Positions 8,682 to 17,788 of a DNA stretch of 64,000 nucleotides are shown piece after piece. Numbering within the stretch: position 1 is the first letter of the stretch; each line of letters starts with the position of its first letter. The translations under genes were made by a program, and so were the position numbers. A model generated the notes under the pieces. That model did not search any database. It worked only from the letters and a program-made list of their open reading frames with translations, and was not told where the DNA came from. This stretch comes from JBBATK01 sp044224515 (GTDB taxonomy: Bacteria; Bacteroidota; Ignavibacteria; Kapaibacteriales; NICIL-2): assembly GCA_044224515.1 (NCBI GenBank), contig JBGAKH010000002.1, positions 186,001 to 250,000 of the forward strand. Reading direction: 5' to 3'.

Positions 8682-9251
8682 CTATGTCGACCTCGGCTCC
8701 CCACCCAATACTTCAGGTTCTTCCGCTTCCGCGATAGTATACTCAACTTGAATAAGTGAAGAGTCAAATGTCTTCACGGATTGTAGGTTGAAACGATGAA
8801 CGGAGGAATCATTTCCAAACAAGCGGGTTCCGCTTCCGAGCATACAGGGGATGTACGACAAGACCATCGTGTCAATGCTGTTGCTACGCAACAGCTGTTG
8901 AACAATCTCTGCACCACCATCAATGAAAATGCTCTGACCTTCTTGCACTCGTAGTTCGGCAATGAGGCTCGTTGGGTCTTGGTTGACAAAGTGCACGGAA
9001 CCTTCTGAAGGTCTCGGATTACGTGTTAGCACGTAACACTCGCGATCCGCATGCGGAAATCCGATGCCAAAGCTTAGAACTTTATCGTAGGTTTTGCGAC
9101 CCAATACAACGGTATCGACGGTTGACATAAAAGCCGCGTAGCCGTAGTCTTCACCGGCGCGCTCGACAATCTGCAGAAAACTCAGATCGTCGTCGGGACC
9201 GGCTATAAAGCCATCTAAACTCAGTGCGATATACAAGACAACGTTGCGCAC
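8682..9251 (-). CDS. Dihydrofolate reductase-fold protein (RibD C-terminal domain family)
   Basis: A 189-residue protein with the pattern of small DHFR/RibD-C-like reductases. It has an N-terminal strand and LSLDGFIAG loop (residues ~10-18), the VVLGRKTYDKVLSFG segment (~47-62), the CYVLTR strand, and a SIFIDGGAEIVQQLL nucleotide-binding segment. The family is typically NADPH-dependent; the substrate is unknown. The start is GTG at 9251, two bases after the rpoN stop (TAG-TC-GTG). Translation is therefore probably coupled to rpoN, although a functional link with sigma-54 is not obvious. Confidence 0.88.
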   Translation of the reverse strand: MRNVVLYIALSLDGFIAGPDDDLSFLQIVERAGEDYGYAAFMSTVDTVVLGRKTYDKVLSFGIGFPHADRECYVLTRNPRPSEGSVHFVNQDPTSLIAELRVQEGQSIFIDGGAEIVQQLLRSNSIDTMVLSYIPCMLGSGTRLFGNDSSVHRFNLQSVKTFDSSLIQVEYTIAEAEEPEVLGGEPRST

Positions 9252-9253
9252 GA

Positions 9254-11023
9254 CTAGAAGTCGCGACGCAATCGTGCAACGGGAATCTTGAGTTGTTCAC
9301 GATACTTTGCAACGGTGCGACGCGCAACGTTGTATCCCATCTTCTTCAGCTCTTTGCCGAGCTTGTCGTCGCTCCAAGGCTTCGACTTCGATTCCTTGCT
9401 GATGATATCGCGAATCTTCTCTTTAATAATGGTCGTTGATACTTCATCCCCTTCGTCGTTGGTTAGAGACTCCGAGAAGAAGAAACGTAACTCAAAGATC
9501 CCGAACTCGGTTTGAACGTACTTGTTGTTAACCACACGACACACTGTGCTGATATCCATTCCTGATTCTTCAGCAACATCTTTGTAGATCAGTGGACGCA
9601 GGCCGGCAGGTCCTTCTTCAAAGAATCCTTTCTGAAGCTCAACGATGGTAGTCATCACTTTAAGCATGGTCGACTTCCGCTGCTTGATAGCGTTGATAAG
9701 GAACTTCGCGTCTTCATGCTTCTTACGCATCCAATCGCGCGTGTCCTTGTTGAACTTCTTGTAGCGCGCTTCGCGTTTCAATTTTTCGTAGGCTTTGCTG
9801 ACGCGAAGCTGAGGCATTGTGGCATCGTTCAACGAGATGATAAAGTCCTTCGCGTCCTCGGTGCGCTCAACACTAAAATCAGGGATAATGGTGTTAATGC
9901 CCTGCGTTGAAGAACCGTAACCGGGTTTCGGATTCAGACGCCGAATCACATCAATTGCTTCACGCAAATACTCTTCCGTCACTTCCAAATTGGCTGCTAT
10001 CTGTTGGTAGTGCTTCATTGCAAACTGCTGATAGGCTTTTGTGAGCACTTCAAGCGCCAACTTCTGTGCGGCGTTCATTTTTGGTAGAGCGCGAAGCTGG
10101 GCAACCAGACATTCCTGCACTGTTCGAGATGCACAGCCTGTCGGCTCCAACTCCTGGATCTGACGCAACACCTGCTCAGCTTGCGCCGTCGTTAAACGTC
10201 GAAGTAGAGAAAGCTGCGAGTCGTTGTACGCTGCATATTCAGCAGATGCAGTGGTGGATTTCGATTTCTTCTGTGCGGCATTATCACTCTCCAGTGCAGC
10301 CAGACGTCGCTCATGATTGGTGTCGTCGATGATCGCATTGGCATCATCCAGGACTTCACGCAACTCGCGACGCAGATAGCCATCATCTTCCAGATTGCCA
10401 ATAATCTGCTCACCAAGAATCATTTCCTCGTCGTTGAGGTCGGCAAAGTTCAGCTGCTCAAGCAGGTCTTCCTCAAAGCTCTTGACGTCTTTGATCTGAA
10501 AGGGTTCGTAATCCATGTCGTCGTCATTGGGCGACGATTCGGTATTTGCTTTTGGTCCGCCACCGTCTTCCTGCCAGAGCATTTTATAAAACTCAAATGC
10601 ATCGGAATCATCCGGTATATCCTGATCGTAACTGAAGTCGCCGGAGTCGGGGCCATCATAACTTACCAGCGCAGGTTCAGAAGCTGCAGCGGTCCTCGAC
10701 GCTGCTTTTTCTTCGGCTTCACTCATCTCGTAAATATCCGGCATGGTGTCGGCCGGCGTAGCGGACTGCTTCATGTGCGAAGTAGCAGCTTCCATCGCCA
10801 GATCCGCTGCCTCGTTCACGGCCGCAGGAGCGGAGAGACCAATCTCTTCAGAGAGTGATGAGCCATCGTCAGACACCTCCTCAACCATCGGATTCTGCTC
10901 AATTTCCTGTCGGATGTGTTGTTCCATCTGCAGCGAAGGGAGCTGCAGCAACTTTAGATACTGTATTTGTTGCGGTGTCAGAGTTTGTTGCAACCCGACA
11001 TTGAGTTGTAATCCAAGCTTCAT
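9254..11023 (-). CDS. rpoN: RNA polymerase sigma-54 factor
   Basis: Sigma-54 directs RNA polymerase to -24/-12 promoters and needs an AAA+ activator. ATG 11023 gives the standard beginning MKLGLQLNVGLQQTLTPQQ, the glutamine- and leucine-rich region I that contacts activators. The C-terminus contains the RpoN box ARRTVAKYR (~567-575), which reads the -24 element, preceded by the helix-turn-helix region (ESGMDISTVCRVVNNKYVQT). The protein has 589 residues, roughly 100 more than common RpoN. The excess lies in a very acidic linker at about 60-185 (DDS, EED and DDDMDYE clusters) and a charged insert near 240-285 within the core-binding domain. No sigma-54 activator gene lies in this window. The next gene is translationally coupled (see 8682). 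Confidence 0.96.
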   Translation of the reverse strand: MKLGLQLNVGLQQTLTPQQIQYLKLLQLPSLQMEQHIRQEIEQNPMVEEVSDDGSSLSEEIGLSAPAAVNEAADLAMEAATSHMKQSATPADTMPDIYEMSEAEEKAASRTAAASEPALVSYDGPDSGDFSYDQDIPDDSDAFEFYKMLWQEDGGGPKANTESSPNDDDMDYEPFQIKDVKSFEEDLLEQLNFADLNDEEMILGEQIIGNLEDDGYLRRELREVLDDANAIIDDTNHERRLAALESDNAAQKKSKSTTASAEYAAYNDSQLSLLRRLTTAQAEQVLRQIQELEPTGCASRTVQECLVAQLRALPKMNAAQKLALEVLTKAYQQFAMKHYQQIAANLEVTEEYLREAIDVIRRLNPKPGYGSSTQGINTIIPDFSVERTEDAKDFIISLNDATMPQLRVSKAYEKLKREARYKKFNKDTRDWMRKKHEDAKFLINAIKQRKSTMLKVMTTIVELQKGFFEEGPAGLRPLIYKDVAEESGMDISTVCRVVNNKYVQTEFGIFELRFFFSESLTNDEGDEVSTTIIKEKIRDIISKESKSKPWSDDKLGKELKKMGYNVARRTVAKYREQLKIPVARLRRDF

Positions 11024-11071
11024 ATCAAGGCCTGTAGTGAATGTGAGGACCGACATACCATCTCGCTTCAC

Positions 11072-11092
11072 GCGACGTGCGAAGCACGACGC
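11072..11092. repeat. Hairpin in the leader of rpoN
   Basis: GCGACGTGC / GCACGACGC with a GAA loop, eight of nine pairs. It sits between the DUF3109 gene and rpoN, 48 bases before the rpoN start. It may end the DUF3109 transcript or shape the rpoN leader. Confidence 0.4.
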
Positions 11093-11175
11093 AGGAAGAA
11101 AAAACTCTTGATTGTATGACGTGAGGACGGATGCATCCCCTCTATCGTAATCTGAATGCTGCGCAGATCACGAGG

Positions 11176-11739
11176 TTAGTATGTGCGGGAGCGAGCTACT
11201 TCTTCTAAAGCCGTAACCCATTCTTCGCCATATTCTCGAATCAAAGCATCACGTGTGATGTCTTTTACTTTCAAACCCAGCTCTTTGCCATGTGGTATGG
11301 CCGGTCGGCATTCAGTGAACACATCATAATACAGATAGGGTCCACCGAAGTCCGCTACGCGAATGGGAAAGAGGTGACACGAAATCGGCTTGCGAAACTC
11401 CGTTTTTCCGTCCACATATGCTTTCTCAAGCGCGCAACGAGCAATACCTTCATCAAAGAACACAAACACACATTGGGCGTCGTCGATACAACCAACGGTG
11501 CGATTTCCGTATTCTCCTGTCAACCACCCGTGCCGCGCGATATGTGCGCGTGACTCAGGCGTCAAATATTCAAGTGCGGCAGCCTTACTTTGCTCAACCC
11601 GGTCAATTTCAAGTTCTCGCAATGGAGCTCCGCTTCCACCGCTCAAGGTACAGCAGGCACCTTTACAAGCCTTAAGATCGCAGGCAAAGGGTTGCGTCAG
11701 AATGTGCTCGTCGAGCGCTATGTCGTGAACAACAATCAT
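11176..11739 (-). CDS. DUF3109-family cysteine-rich protein
   Basis: A 187-residue soluble protein typical of Bacteroidetes DUF3109. The cysteine cluster CDLKACKGACC (residues ~20-30) is followed by GGSGAPL, then spaced cysteines in GCIDDAQCVF, ARCALEKA, PISCHLFPIRV and FTECRPA. The distribution of eight or more cysteines suggests a metal (zinc or Fe-S) site, related to YkgJ-like CxxxCxxCC proteins. The exact role is unknown. It lies upstream of rpoN on the same strand, but a 152-bp gap with a GC hairpin (11072-11092) separates them. Confidence 0.85.
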   Translation of the reverse strand: MIVVHDIALDEHILTQPFACDLKACKGACCTLSGGSGAPLRELEIDRVEQSKAAALEYLTPESRAHIARHGWLTGEYGNRTVGCIDDAQCVFVFFDEGIARCALEKAYVDGKTEFRKPISCHLFPIRVADFGGPYLYYDVFTECRPAIPHGKELGLKVKDITRDALIREYGEEWVTALEEVARSRTY

Positions 11740-12091
11740 GTCTGCTCTTATCTTCGTTACAGCTCTGCCGGCTCGCAGGTCGTGCCACGCTCCCGGTCAT
11801 TGCTCTCGAATGCACGCACACGCCACACTGTCCACTGCTCATCGTCTCGATGAACAAATGACAGGGTGCCTCAATGCTGCTGCCTTCGCTTCCGTGCTGA
11901 TTACACTGCAAGTTTTTTGGGATCCGTAGCACCGGCTGCACGGCCTACGAGTCTTGAGCGGCGGACGTACCGATGCTCAACTCAAAAGTACAAATTCCAA
12001 TACGAGCAGACAAGGGGGAGAGTGGGTTTAATTGTGTAGGAGAGGGGACTACAAGGCTCTGCGCAAAAGGCAGCCGTGCCTTGGGTTTCGA
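11740..12091. other. Intergenic stretch without a supported gene
   Basis: This 352-bp space lies between the kinase operon end (12092) and the DUF3109 start (11739). Short open frames on both strands have no family features. The only structure seen is a small AAGGCA/TGCCTT stem at 12067-12082 just past the kinase stop, a weak terminator candidate on the minus strand. The promoter for DUF3109 should lie here but I cannot locate it. Confidence 0.5.
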
Positions 12092-13195
12092 CTAGATTCC
12101 GTACGAAGGAGCAAGGGGAAGCTCAATGTTCAGTACGGTTCCGACATTCTGTTCACTGTGAATGATAAAGGTACCTTTGTGCAGCTCTACAAGACGTCGA
12201 GCGATGATAAATCCCAAGCCGACTCCTTGTTGTTCGTGTACCATGCGACCAAATTGATTGTACGCACCGGTAGCGGCGATTTGTGCAGCACTCATGCCAT
12301 AGCCACGGTCGGTGATTTTAATACTCAGCATGTCTTCACGCAACATGGCATCCACGTCCACTCGGGTGCCACGCTCAGAGAACTTGAAGGAGTTATCGAG
12401 AAACTCATCGAAGATTTTGTGAAGGTTCTCGTTGGATATTGACAAGGTCACGCCTTCGATACTACAGTTCAAACTCAAGTCATCAAAGCGATCGTAGGAT
12501 TGTGCTTTGGTTTGCGCTATATCTGAGATTACGGCAGGCGCTTCTTGACTACGATCCTCCAGCAGTGCATCGCAGGCTGCGGGATTGGCTGCAATGGATT
12601 CGAGTTGCGCGTAGACCAAAAAGTTCTCGGTGATTTTCAACAATCGTTTGGCGCTTGTGATGATATCGCCGGCAATCTCGCCCACGGATATCTTATCTTC
12701 ACTTTCGCTTTGAGCAGTACTCAGAAAACTGGCTGAACCGATGATCTGATTAAGTGCAGTGCGAAACTCATGAGGCAAGGCGTACGTAACGCTCATCTTA
12801 ATCTCTTCGTAGCCGCGCTGGATGCTTTCGCGTTTCTTCCATTGCGCGTCGATGGCCGAGAGCAATTCTTCCACCGTAAATGGCTTGAGCAAGTAGTCGT
12901 CTGCACCAAACTCCATGCCCGTACGCATGTCGCCTTTGTCGGAGCGGGCAGTGAGAAACATAAAACGTATGGACTCTGTGTCTTTGTGACGTCGCAATTC
13001 CTGCAGCACTTCGAAACCGTCCATCGTCGGCATCGAGATATCGCAGATAACAAGATCCGGATGATGCGTCATTGCAAGCTCTACACCGTCGGCGCCATTG
13101 TTAGCCGTCAAGACTTCATAGCCTTCAAAGCGTAAGAGGGCTGAGGTTCCGTCGACAATGTAATCTGAGTCGTCTATCAGAAGGATTTTTTTCAT
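12092..13195 (-). CDS. Response-regulator receiver fused to a histidine kinase
   Basis: A 367-residue soluble signalling protein. The N-terminal receiver domain (1-120) is complete: acidic pair D8/D9, phospho-acceptor D52 in ICDISMP, the switch threonine in FLTA (~82), and K104 in LLKPF. A kinase core follows: the H-box with H142 in LPHEFRTAL (alanine replaces the usual proline), the N-box DEFLDNSFKFS, G1 DRGYGM and G2 GVGLGF. There is no membrane segment and no DNA-binding output. Its ATG overlaps the stop of the upstream PAS kinase by ATGA, so the two are co-translated. The pair probably forms a phosphorelay with kinase 13192-15252 donating to D52; the final output is not in this window. 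Confidence 0.92.
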   Translation of the reverse strand: MKKILLIDDSDYIVDGTSALLRFEGYEVLTANNGADGVELAMTHHPDLVICDISMPTMDGFEVLQELRRHKDTESIRFMFLTARSDKGDMRTGMEFGADDYLLKPFTVEELLSAIDAQWKKRESIQRGYEEIKMSVTYALPHEFRTALNQIIGSASFLSTAQSESEDKISVGEIAGDIITSAKRLLKITENFLVYAQLESIAANPAACDALLEDRSQEAPAVISDIAQTKAQSYDRFDDLSLNCSIEGVTLSISNENLHKIFDEFLDNSFKFSERGTRVDVDAMLREDMLSIKITDRGYGMSAAQIAATGAYNQFGRMVHEQQGVGLGFIIARRLVELHKGTFIIHSEQNVGTVLNIELPLAPSYGI

Positions 13196-15252
13196 GCGTC
13201 CAATGCAGAGTCGGTTGACAGAACATCCGTGTCGTCGAGTAGCAGGGGCAAACTAATCATGACCGTTGTACCAATACCCACACGTGAGCTGATCTCAACG
13301 GATCCGCCGTGTAGTTCGATGAACTCCTTGGCAATGGAGATACCCAATCCACTGCCCGGTGCCTTGTTTCCGTTGGTACCGCGATAATACGGCGTGAAGA
13401 GACGTTCGATTTCATCCTCGGGAATTCCCATCCCTTCGTCGATCACGGTAACTCGTACATCATCGTCGGAGCGATGGACTCGGATTTGAATGGCCGAGTT
13501 CTCCGTGGAATACTGCACAGCGTTCAGCAATATATTGCGAATGGCGTGACGCAACAAGCGTTCATCCCCGTTTATCATTGCCGGAATCTCAGCGAAGTCA
13601 TAGACTAAAAGCTGTTTACGGTCTACGGCGGCAGAGCGTACCTCTTCGATAATTTTTCGCAGCACCGGAACAACGTCAACACGCACCGGACTAAAAGTAT
13701 CCCGCATGGTGTGAAGATTCGATTGGGTGGTGAATCGGGAAACCAGACTCACCAATTCCTGCACACGTGCACGTATGGCTTGAATGTGCATTCCGCGCTC
13801 TGTGAGCGACATATTCTCATCGTAGCGCTGTAACAACTCCGCGGATATACTAATACCTGTGAGCGGGGTGCGAAACTCGTGTGAAATAGTATCCAAGAAT
13901 GTTGACCTGAGGAGACTCAATGCTCGTTCCTTTTCCAATGACTCTCGCAACTCTTCTTCGGCTAACTTCATCGTTGTCACGTTGTGACAGAACACGCGAT
14001 ACACCTGCGCTTCGGGCATGTAGTAGAAGTGCTGATCGTAGTAGTTGAGACTCACGCTGATCATTCGCTTCGACAAGGGTGAGTCTTCGTGCAACTCAAG
14101 TTTGATGCTATCGAAACCCTGTAACAACGGATGTTGTGCGTTGAGTTGACGAAGATTCTTAAACTCTCGTTCGGCTGCGGCATTGGCATAGGTGACTTCT
14201 CCCTCAGCATTCACTTCGAAGATGGGTGTTACGCTTTGTTCGAGATACGACGCCAAGTGACGCAGTTGTTTTTCGTTTTCGTGCGAACCGGTGATGTCCA
14301 TGACAGCCTGCACGCACACCAAGTTGCCTTCTTCCGAATGAAACTTGACCATGTAGTTCTGGAAGATGCGGTACGCGCCATTGCGGTGTTGAAAGCGGTA
14401 CTTGAGACGCAGTGTGCTATCGTCGTTCTTTGCCATCCACTCCAGCCAACGATCGCGAACATTTTCTCGATCTTCCCGATGAATCATCTCGTTGCGTTGA
14501 GCAGCGCTCATGTTCCAAAGCTCATCAACGCTGTAACCGGAAATACGCTGGAACTCGGCATTCACTACTTCGTTATGAACATGTCCGTCTGCATGGACTT
14601 CCTGCTTGAGAATACCAACAGGCACGTTATCGATTACCATTCTGAAGAGATGCTCGGAGCTGCGGAGCTGTCGCTCGATTTCTTTTTGTCCGCTAATGTC
14701 CGTCAACGACCCAACAACCTCTCGAATGTCGTCATGATAATCGTCGATTAGCGGAGCGTAGTGTCGGATATAGGAGCGTCCGCCAACGCTGTACTCCATG
14801 TGTACTGTTTCTCCTTCAAATGCCTTTTGGATTTGCGGCAACACAGTTTGGAGCTCTTCGTCACTTAAGTACTCGTTCAATGGCTTGTTACGAACGACAC
14901 TTGTAGTATCACTACCCGCCAAGCGTCCTTCACGCATCACATACAGAATCGAACCATCGGCTTCGCGTCGGAGGCGGACCACCAGGTTTTGGAGGTTGCG
15001 GATCGTGCGCATTTCTTCGCATGAGTCTTCAGCACGGGCATCCTCTTTGATCTTGGCTATCATGTTGATGGGTAAACGCGCTGCATGCTTTCGCAGAGAG
15101 AGCTTCAAATCGTTGACAAACTGTTGAATCGTCGGGTCAACAGCATTGAGTTGTCCGAAGTGCTTTTGCACCAGCGCACCTACCAAATGCTCCGCATCCG
15201 TAGCGGTATGCGGTAGTGCGGTAAGCAGCTTCTGTAGTTTCTCGTGTTGCAT
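13192..15252 (-). CDS. Multi-PAS soluble sensor histidine kinase
   Basis: A 686-residue kinase without transmembrane helices. An N-terminal helical region (1-85) is followed by three PAS-like modules at about 90-195, 200-330 and 335-445. The first ends in the PAC-like LTDISGQKEIERQL, the second in MDITGSHENEKQL. The dimerisation domain has H458 in ISHEFRTPL. The ATPase domain shows N-box LRHAIRNILLNAVQYS, G1 DEGMGIP, and G2 GSGLGISIAKEF. It is therefore a cytoplasmic sensor, possibly of redox, light or a small ligand; no cofactor-binding motif is certain. It is the first gene of a two-gene unit with the receiver-kinase 12092-13195 (4-base ATGA overlap). Confidence 0.93.
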   Translation of the reverse strand: MQHEKLQKLLTALPHTATDAEHLVGALVQKHFGQLNAVDPTIQQFVNDLKLSLRKHAARLPINMIAKIKEDARAEDSCEEMRTIRNLQNLVVRLRREADGSILYVMREGRLAGSDTTSVVRNKPLNEYLSDEELQTVLPQIQKAFEGETVHMEYSVGGRSYIRHYAPLIDDYHDDIREVVGSLTDISGQKEIERQLRSSEHLFRMVIDNVPVGILKQEVHADGHVHNEVVNAEFQRISGYSVDELWNMSAAQRNEMIHREDRENVRDRWLEWMAKNDDSTLRLKYRFQHRNGAYRIFQNYMVKFHSEEGNLVCVQAVMDITGSHENEKQLRHLASYLEQSVTPIFEVNAEGEVTYANAAAEREFKNLRQLNAQHPLLQGFDSIKLELHEDSPLSKRMISVSLNYYDQHFYYMPEAQVYRVFCHNVTTMKLAEEELRESLEKERALSLLRSTFLDTISHEFRTPLTGISISAELLQRYDENMSLTERGMHIQAIRARVQELVSLVSRFTTQSNLHTMRDTFSPVRVDVVPVLRKIIEEVRSAAVDRKQLLVYDFAEIPAMINGDERLLRHAIRNILLNAVQYSTENSAIQIRVHRSDDDVRVTVIDEGMGIPEDEIERLFTPYYRGTNGNKAPGSGLGISIAKEFIELHGGSVEISSRVGIGTTVMISLPLLLDDTDVLSTDSALDA

Positions 15253-15603
15253 GTGTGTTCCATTGACAGCGGAGGTGCATGTCTATCCGGCCCGCTTCGC
15301 GGTCCGCAGACGGAGACTCTGCAGTTCAGGGCAAAGTATCGGCAGTTTTAGCGCTGTTTTGAAGCGCGGAATTGAAATATGCTGTTGAAACGCTATAATA
15401 GAGTGGGTTGCTCGTTGGACTCAGGCTAGTTTTGAGCCCGAAGCTCGATATCAACGCGTAGATTGGAGCCGCTTGTGTCGCAGTACACGTACTCGCTTCA
15501 CCTACGTTGTCTGAGGGATCGGTCTTCATTACATACCCCATTTTTGTAAACATCCCGTGAATCCGAATTGCGTTTTGGATACCGAGGGTCTGAGGAGAAG
15601 AGC
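15253..15603. other. Divergent intergenic region upstream of the kinase pair
   Basis: This 351-bp region separates the divergent kinase operon and the monooxygenase-like gene. A minus-strand frame at 15326-15553 (75 codons, ATG start, no recognised family, no signal) could encode a small protein, but nothing beyond its openness supports it. A small CCGC-GAA-GCGG-like stem lies near 15288-15300, just upstream of the kinase start. Promoters for both directions should be here. Confidence 0.4.
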
Positions 15604-15924
15604 ATGCAAGAAGATTTGAAGGAGTACTACGCGGTGATATTCACCAGTATACAGTCAGACGAATTAGAAGGTTACGCGGAGGCGGCGGAGCGAATGGTCG
15701 AGTTAGCTCGCGAGCAGCCGGGATTTTTGGGAATAGAGTCCGCGAGATCCGGGATCGGTATCACGGTTTCGTATTGGAAAGACGAAGAATCGATTAGGGC
15801 ATGGAGAAACAATGCCGAGCATAGTCTGGCACGTGAGCAAGGACGTAATCACTGGTACAAAGCGTTTAGAACGCGAGTTTGCAAAGTAGTGCGCGACTAT
15901 GGTAAGGGCGAACTCGACGGTTGA
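15604..15924 (+). CDS. Antibiotic-biosynthesis-monooxygenase (ABM) fold protein
   Basis: A 106-residue ferredoxin-like dimeric-barrel protein. ATG 15604 is preceded by a good GAGGAG Shine-Dalgarno (15592-15597). Typical ABM features are the central helix AAERMVELAREQPGFLGIESARS, then VSYWKDEESIRAWRNNAEHSLAREQGR, as in YqjZ/YgiN-like proteins. Members are heme- or quinone-related monooxygenases or simple stress proteins; the conserved WKDEESI...W...HS...QG pattern supports the YqjZ-like branch. It converges on phoU with a 43-bp gap and no evident terminator. Confidence 0.88.
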   Translation: MQEDLKEYYAVIFTSIQSDELEGYAEAAERMVELAREQPGFLGIESARSGIGITVSYWKDEESIRAWRNNAEHSLAREQGRNHWYKAFRTRVCKVVRDYGKGELDG

Positions 15925-15967
15925 TGACGTCATAGCCATAGTCTGCCGAGCCCTTAGATCCAATATC

Positions 15968-16684
15968 TTAGAAGTCTTGGGGAACATCACCTTCGCTAGG
16001 TGCGTTCCAGATATCACCAACATCTTCGCCGGTCAATTGACGGTGGCGAACGACCTTGGCTTCAGAGAGGAAGATGACGTTTTCGGCGATATTGGTTGCG
16101 CGGTCGGCAATGCGTTCGATGTTGTGCAAACCAACGATTAGGCGTGTTCCGCACTTTATGAGAACCGGGTTTTCCTCCATCAGTCGCACAATCTCTGCGC
16201 TGATTTCCACTTCAAGTTCGTCGACGTTATCGTCGGTCGACAACACATGATGCGCCAGCTTTGCATCGTTGTTGATGAAGGAGTCAAGCGACGCCTTAAC
16301 CATCTTGAAGGTATTGGTCGTGATTCTATCGAATCCAACTTCATCCACGATGTGGCGAATACCATCTTGAAACGTGAGCCGCGCGATAACCAGGGCGGCA
16401 TCGCCAATACGCTCCAACTCGTTATTAATCTTAATGGCAGCTAGTAACAATCGCAAGTCACTCGCAACCGGTTGCTGAAGAGCAAACAAGCGTTGCACTT
16501 GGCGATCAATTTTCAAATCGAGCTTATCGACTTTATCGTCACGTTCAATAACCAGATGAGCAAGCGACTCGTTCGTCGTTAGCAACGCACGGAACGCGTA
16601 CTCCACTTGCTCTTCCACCAATGAACCCATGCGGATGAGACGGGTACGGAGTTTATCGAAGTCGTCTTCAAAATGTCTGTGCAT
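15968..16684 (-). CDS. phoU: Phosphate signalling protein PhoU
   Basis: A 238-residue all-helical PhoU with two repeated three-helix halves. The first begins HFEDDFDKLRTRLIRMGSLVEEQV; the second carries the metal-binding-type motif DAKLAHHVLSTDDNVDELE, matching LARxVxxxDxxVD in the family. The region RIADRATNIAENVIFL is typical near the C-terminus. PhoU links the Pst transporter to a PhoR-type kinase and limits phosphate uptake. It is the last gene of pstC-pstA-pstB-phoU. A terminator-like hairpin (16714-16745) separates it from pstB, so its level may differ from the transporter's. Confidence 0.96.
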   Translation of the reverse strand: MHRHFEDDFDKLRTRLIRMGSLVEEQVEYAFRALLTTNESLAHLVIERDDKVDKLDLKIDRQVQRLFALQQPVASDLRLLLAAIKINNELERIGDAALVIARLTFQDGIRHIVDEVGFDRITTNTFKMVKASLDSFINNDAKLAHHVLSTDDNVDELEVEISAEIVRLMEENPVLIKCGTRLIVGLHNIERIADRATNIAENVIFLSEAKVVRHRQLTGEDVGDIWNAPSEGDVPQDF

Positions 16685-16713
16685 GACGTATTCCTGCTAT
16701 GGTGCTGCGTAAC

Positions 16714-16745
16714 AAAAATCAGGTGTTGTTTGCTGCAACCACCTG
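16714..16745 (-). terminator. Terminator-like hairpin between pstB and phoU
   Basis: On the minus strand, CAGGTGGTTG pairs with CAACACCTG (one bulge) around a CAGCAAA loop, followed by ATTTTTG. The structure resembles a leaky intrinsic terminator or processing stem that would reduce read-through into phoU. Confidence 0.5.
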
Positions 16746-16828
16746 AGCCGGCATCGTTTTGATAACGAGGTCCCGGACTTTATAGTATCGGACATTGAGA
16801 GCGCAGCCTGAGGGTAGGCACACAACTC

Positions 16829-17689
16829 TTAACCGAAACGTCCTGTAATGTAATCTTCGGTCTGCTTCTTTGTCGGATTGGTGAAAATCGCACGAGTGCG
16901 TCCGGCTTCAACCAATTCACCCATGTACATGAAGGCCGTGTAGTCACTGACGCGAGCGGCCTGCTGCATATTGTGTGTAACAATAACAATTGTGTAGCGA
17001 CTTTTGAGGTCGTGAATCAACTCCTCAATTTTTGCAGTCGCAATGGGATCCAAAGCGCTCGTCGGTTCGTCCATCAGCAAGATTTCGGGTTCAACCGCCA
17101 TTGCGCGTGCAATGCACAAGCGCTGCTGTTGACCACCGGAGAGCGACATCGCAGGTTCTTTCAAGCGATCTTTTACTTCATCCCACAGCGCCGCTTTTTG
17201 TAGCGCGTCTTCAGCCACCTCTTTGAGCAAACTGCGCTTGCGAACACCGTTAAAGCGAAGACCCGCAACGGTATTCTCAAAAATGCTCATTGTGGGAAAA
17301 GGATTGGGCTTTTGGAACACCATTCCGATACGTCGGCGAACGTGTACGGCGTCCATCTTCATCACATCTTCTCCATCCAGCAAAATCTCACCCACGACCT
17401 TTGCTCCGGGAACAATATCATGCATGCGATTCAGAGAACGCAGTAGTGTTGACTTGCCGCAGCCGCTGGGACCAATAATAGCCGTAGCACGATTGTCATG
17501 AAAGTTGATGTTGATATTTCGAATGGCAAAATTGCCATTGAAGATCACCCCGACACCACGAACGCTCAAGCGTGGATGTTGGTTCTCAACGTCATGCTGG
17601 TGAAGATCCTGATTCAACTCGGGCTTCGACAGTGGTGACACCGTCAGCTCGCTTTGTTGTTGCTCTTCAGTCATACACTCCTCGGCCAT
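16829..17689 (-). CDS. pstB: Phosphate ABC transporter ATPase PstB
   Basis: A 286-residue ATPase powering phosphate import. Motifs: Walker A GPSGCGKST, Q-loop in GMVFQKPNPFP, ABC signature LSGGQQQRL, Walker B ILLMDEPTSALDP, and H-loop VTHNMQQAARVSDY. These are the PstB-specific forms. An unusual ~38-residue acidic, glutamine-rich N-terminal extension precedes the domain. ATG 17689 is possible, but an internal ATG at 17674 has a GAGGAG just upstream and may be the real start. Part of the pstCAB-phoU unit. Confidence 0.97.
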   Translation of the reverse strand: MAEECMTEEQQQSELTVSPLSKPELNQDLHQHDVENQHPRLSVRGVGVIFNGNFAIRNININFHDNRATAIIGPSGCGKSTLLRSLNRMHDIVPGAKVVGEILLDGEDVMKMDAVHVRRRIGMVFQKPNPFPTMSIFENTVAGLRFNGVRKRSLLKEVAEDALQKAALWDEVKDRLKEPAMSLSGGQQQRLCIARAMAVEPEILLMDEPTSALDPIATAKIEELIHDLKSRYTIVIVTHNMQQAARVSDYTAFMYMGELVEAGRTRAIFTNPTKKQTEDYITGRFG

Positions 17690-17788
17690 TCATTGGTGAT
17701 AGAATTTCGCATTGCAGTCAACAAAGAACAGACCGGCTGCTCTCTGCTTGCTGCGCTCTCGTCACGTGGCTGCATGTGCAACAACGTC

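Noticed and set aside
14131..14751. A 206-codon plus-strand frame opposite the PAS kinase
   Set aside because: Antisense to PAS domain coding sequence, with composition typical of frame shadows.
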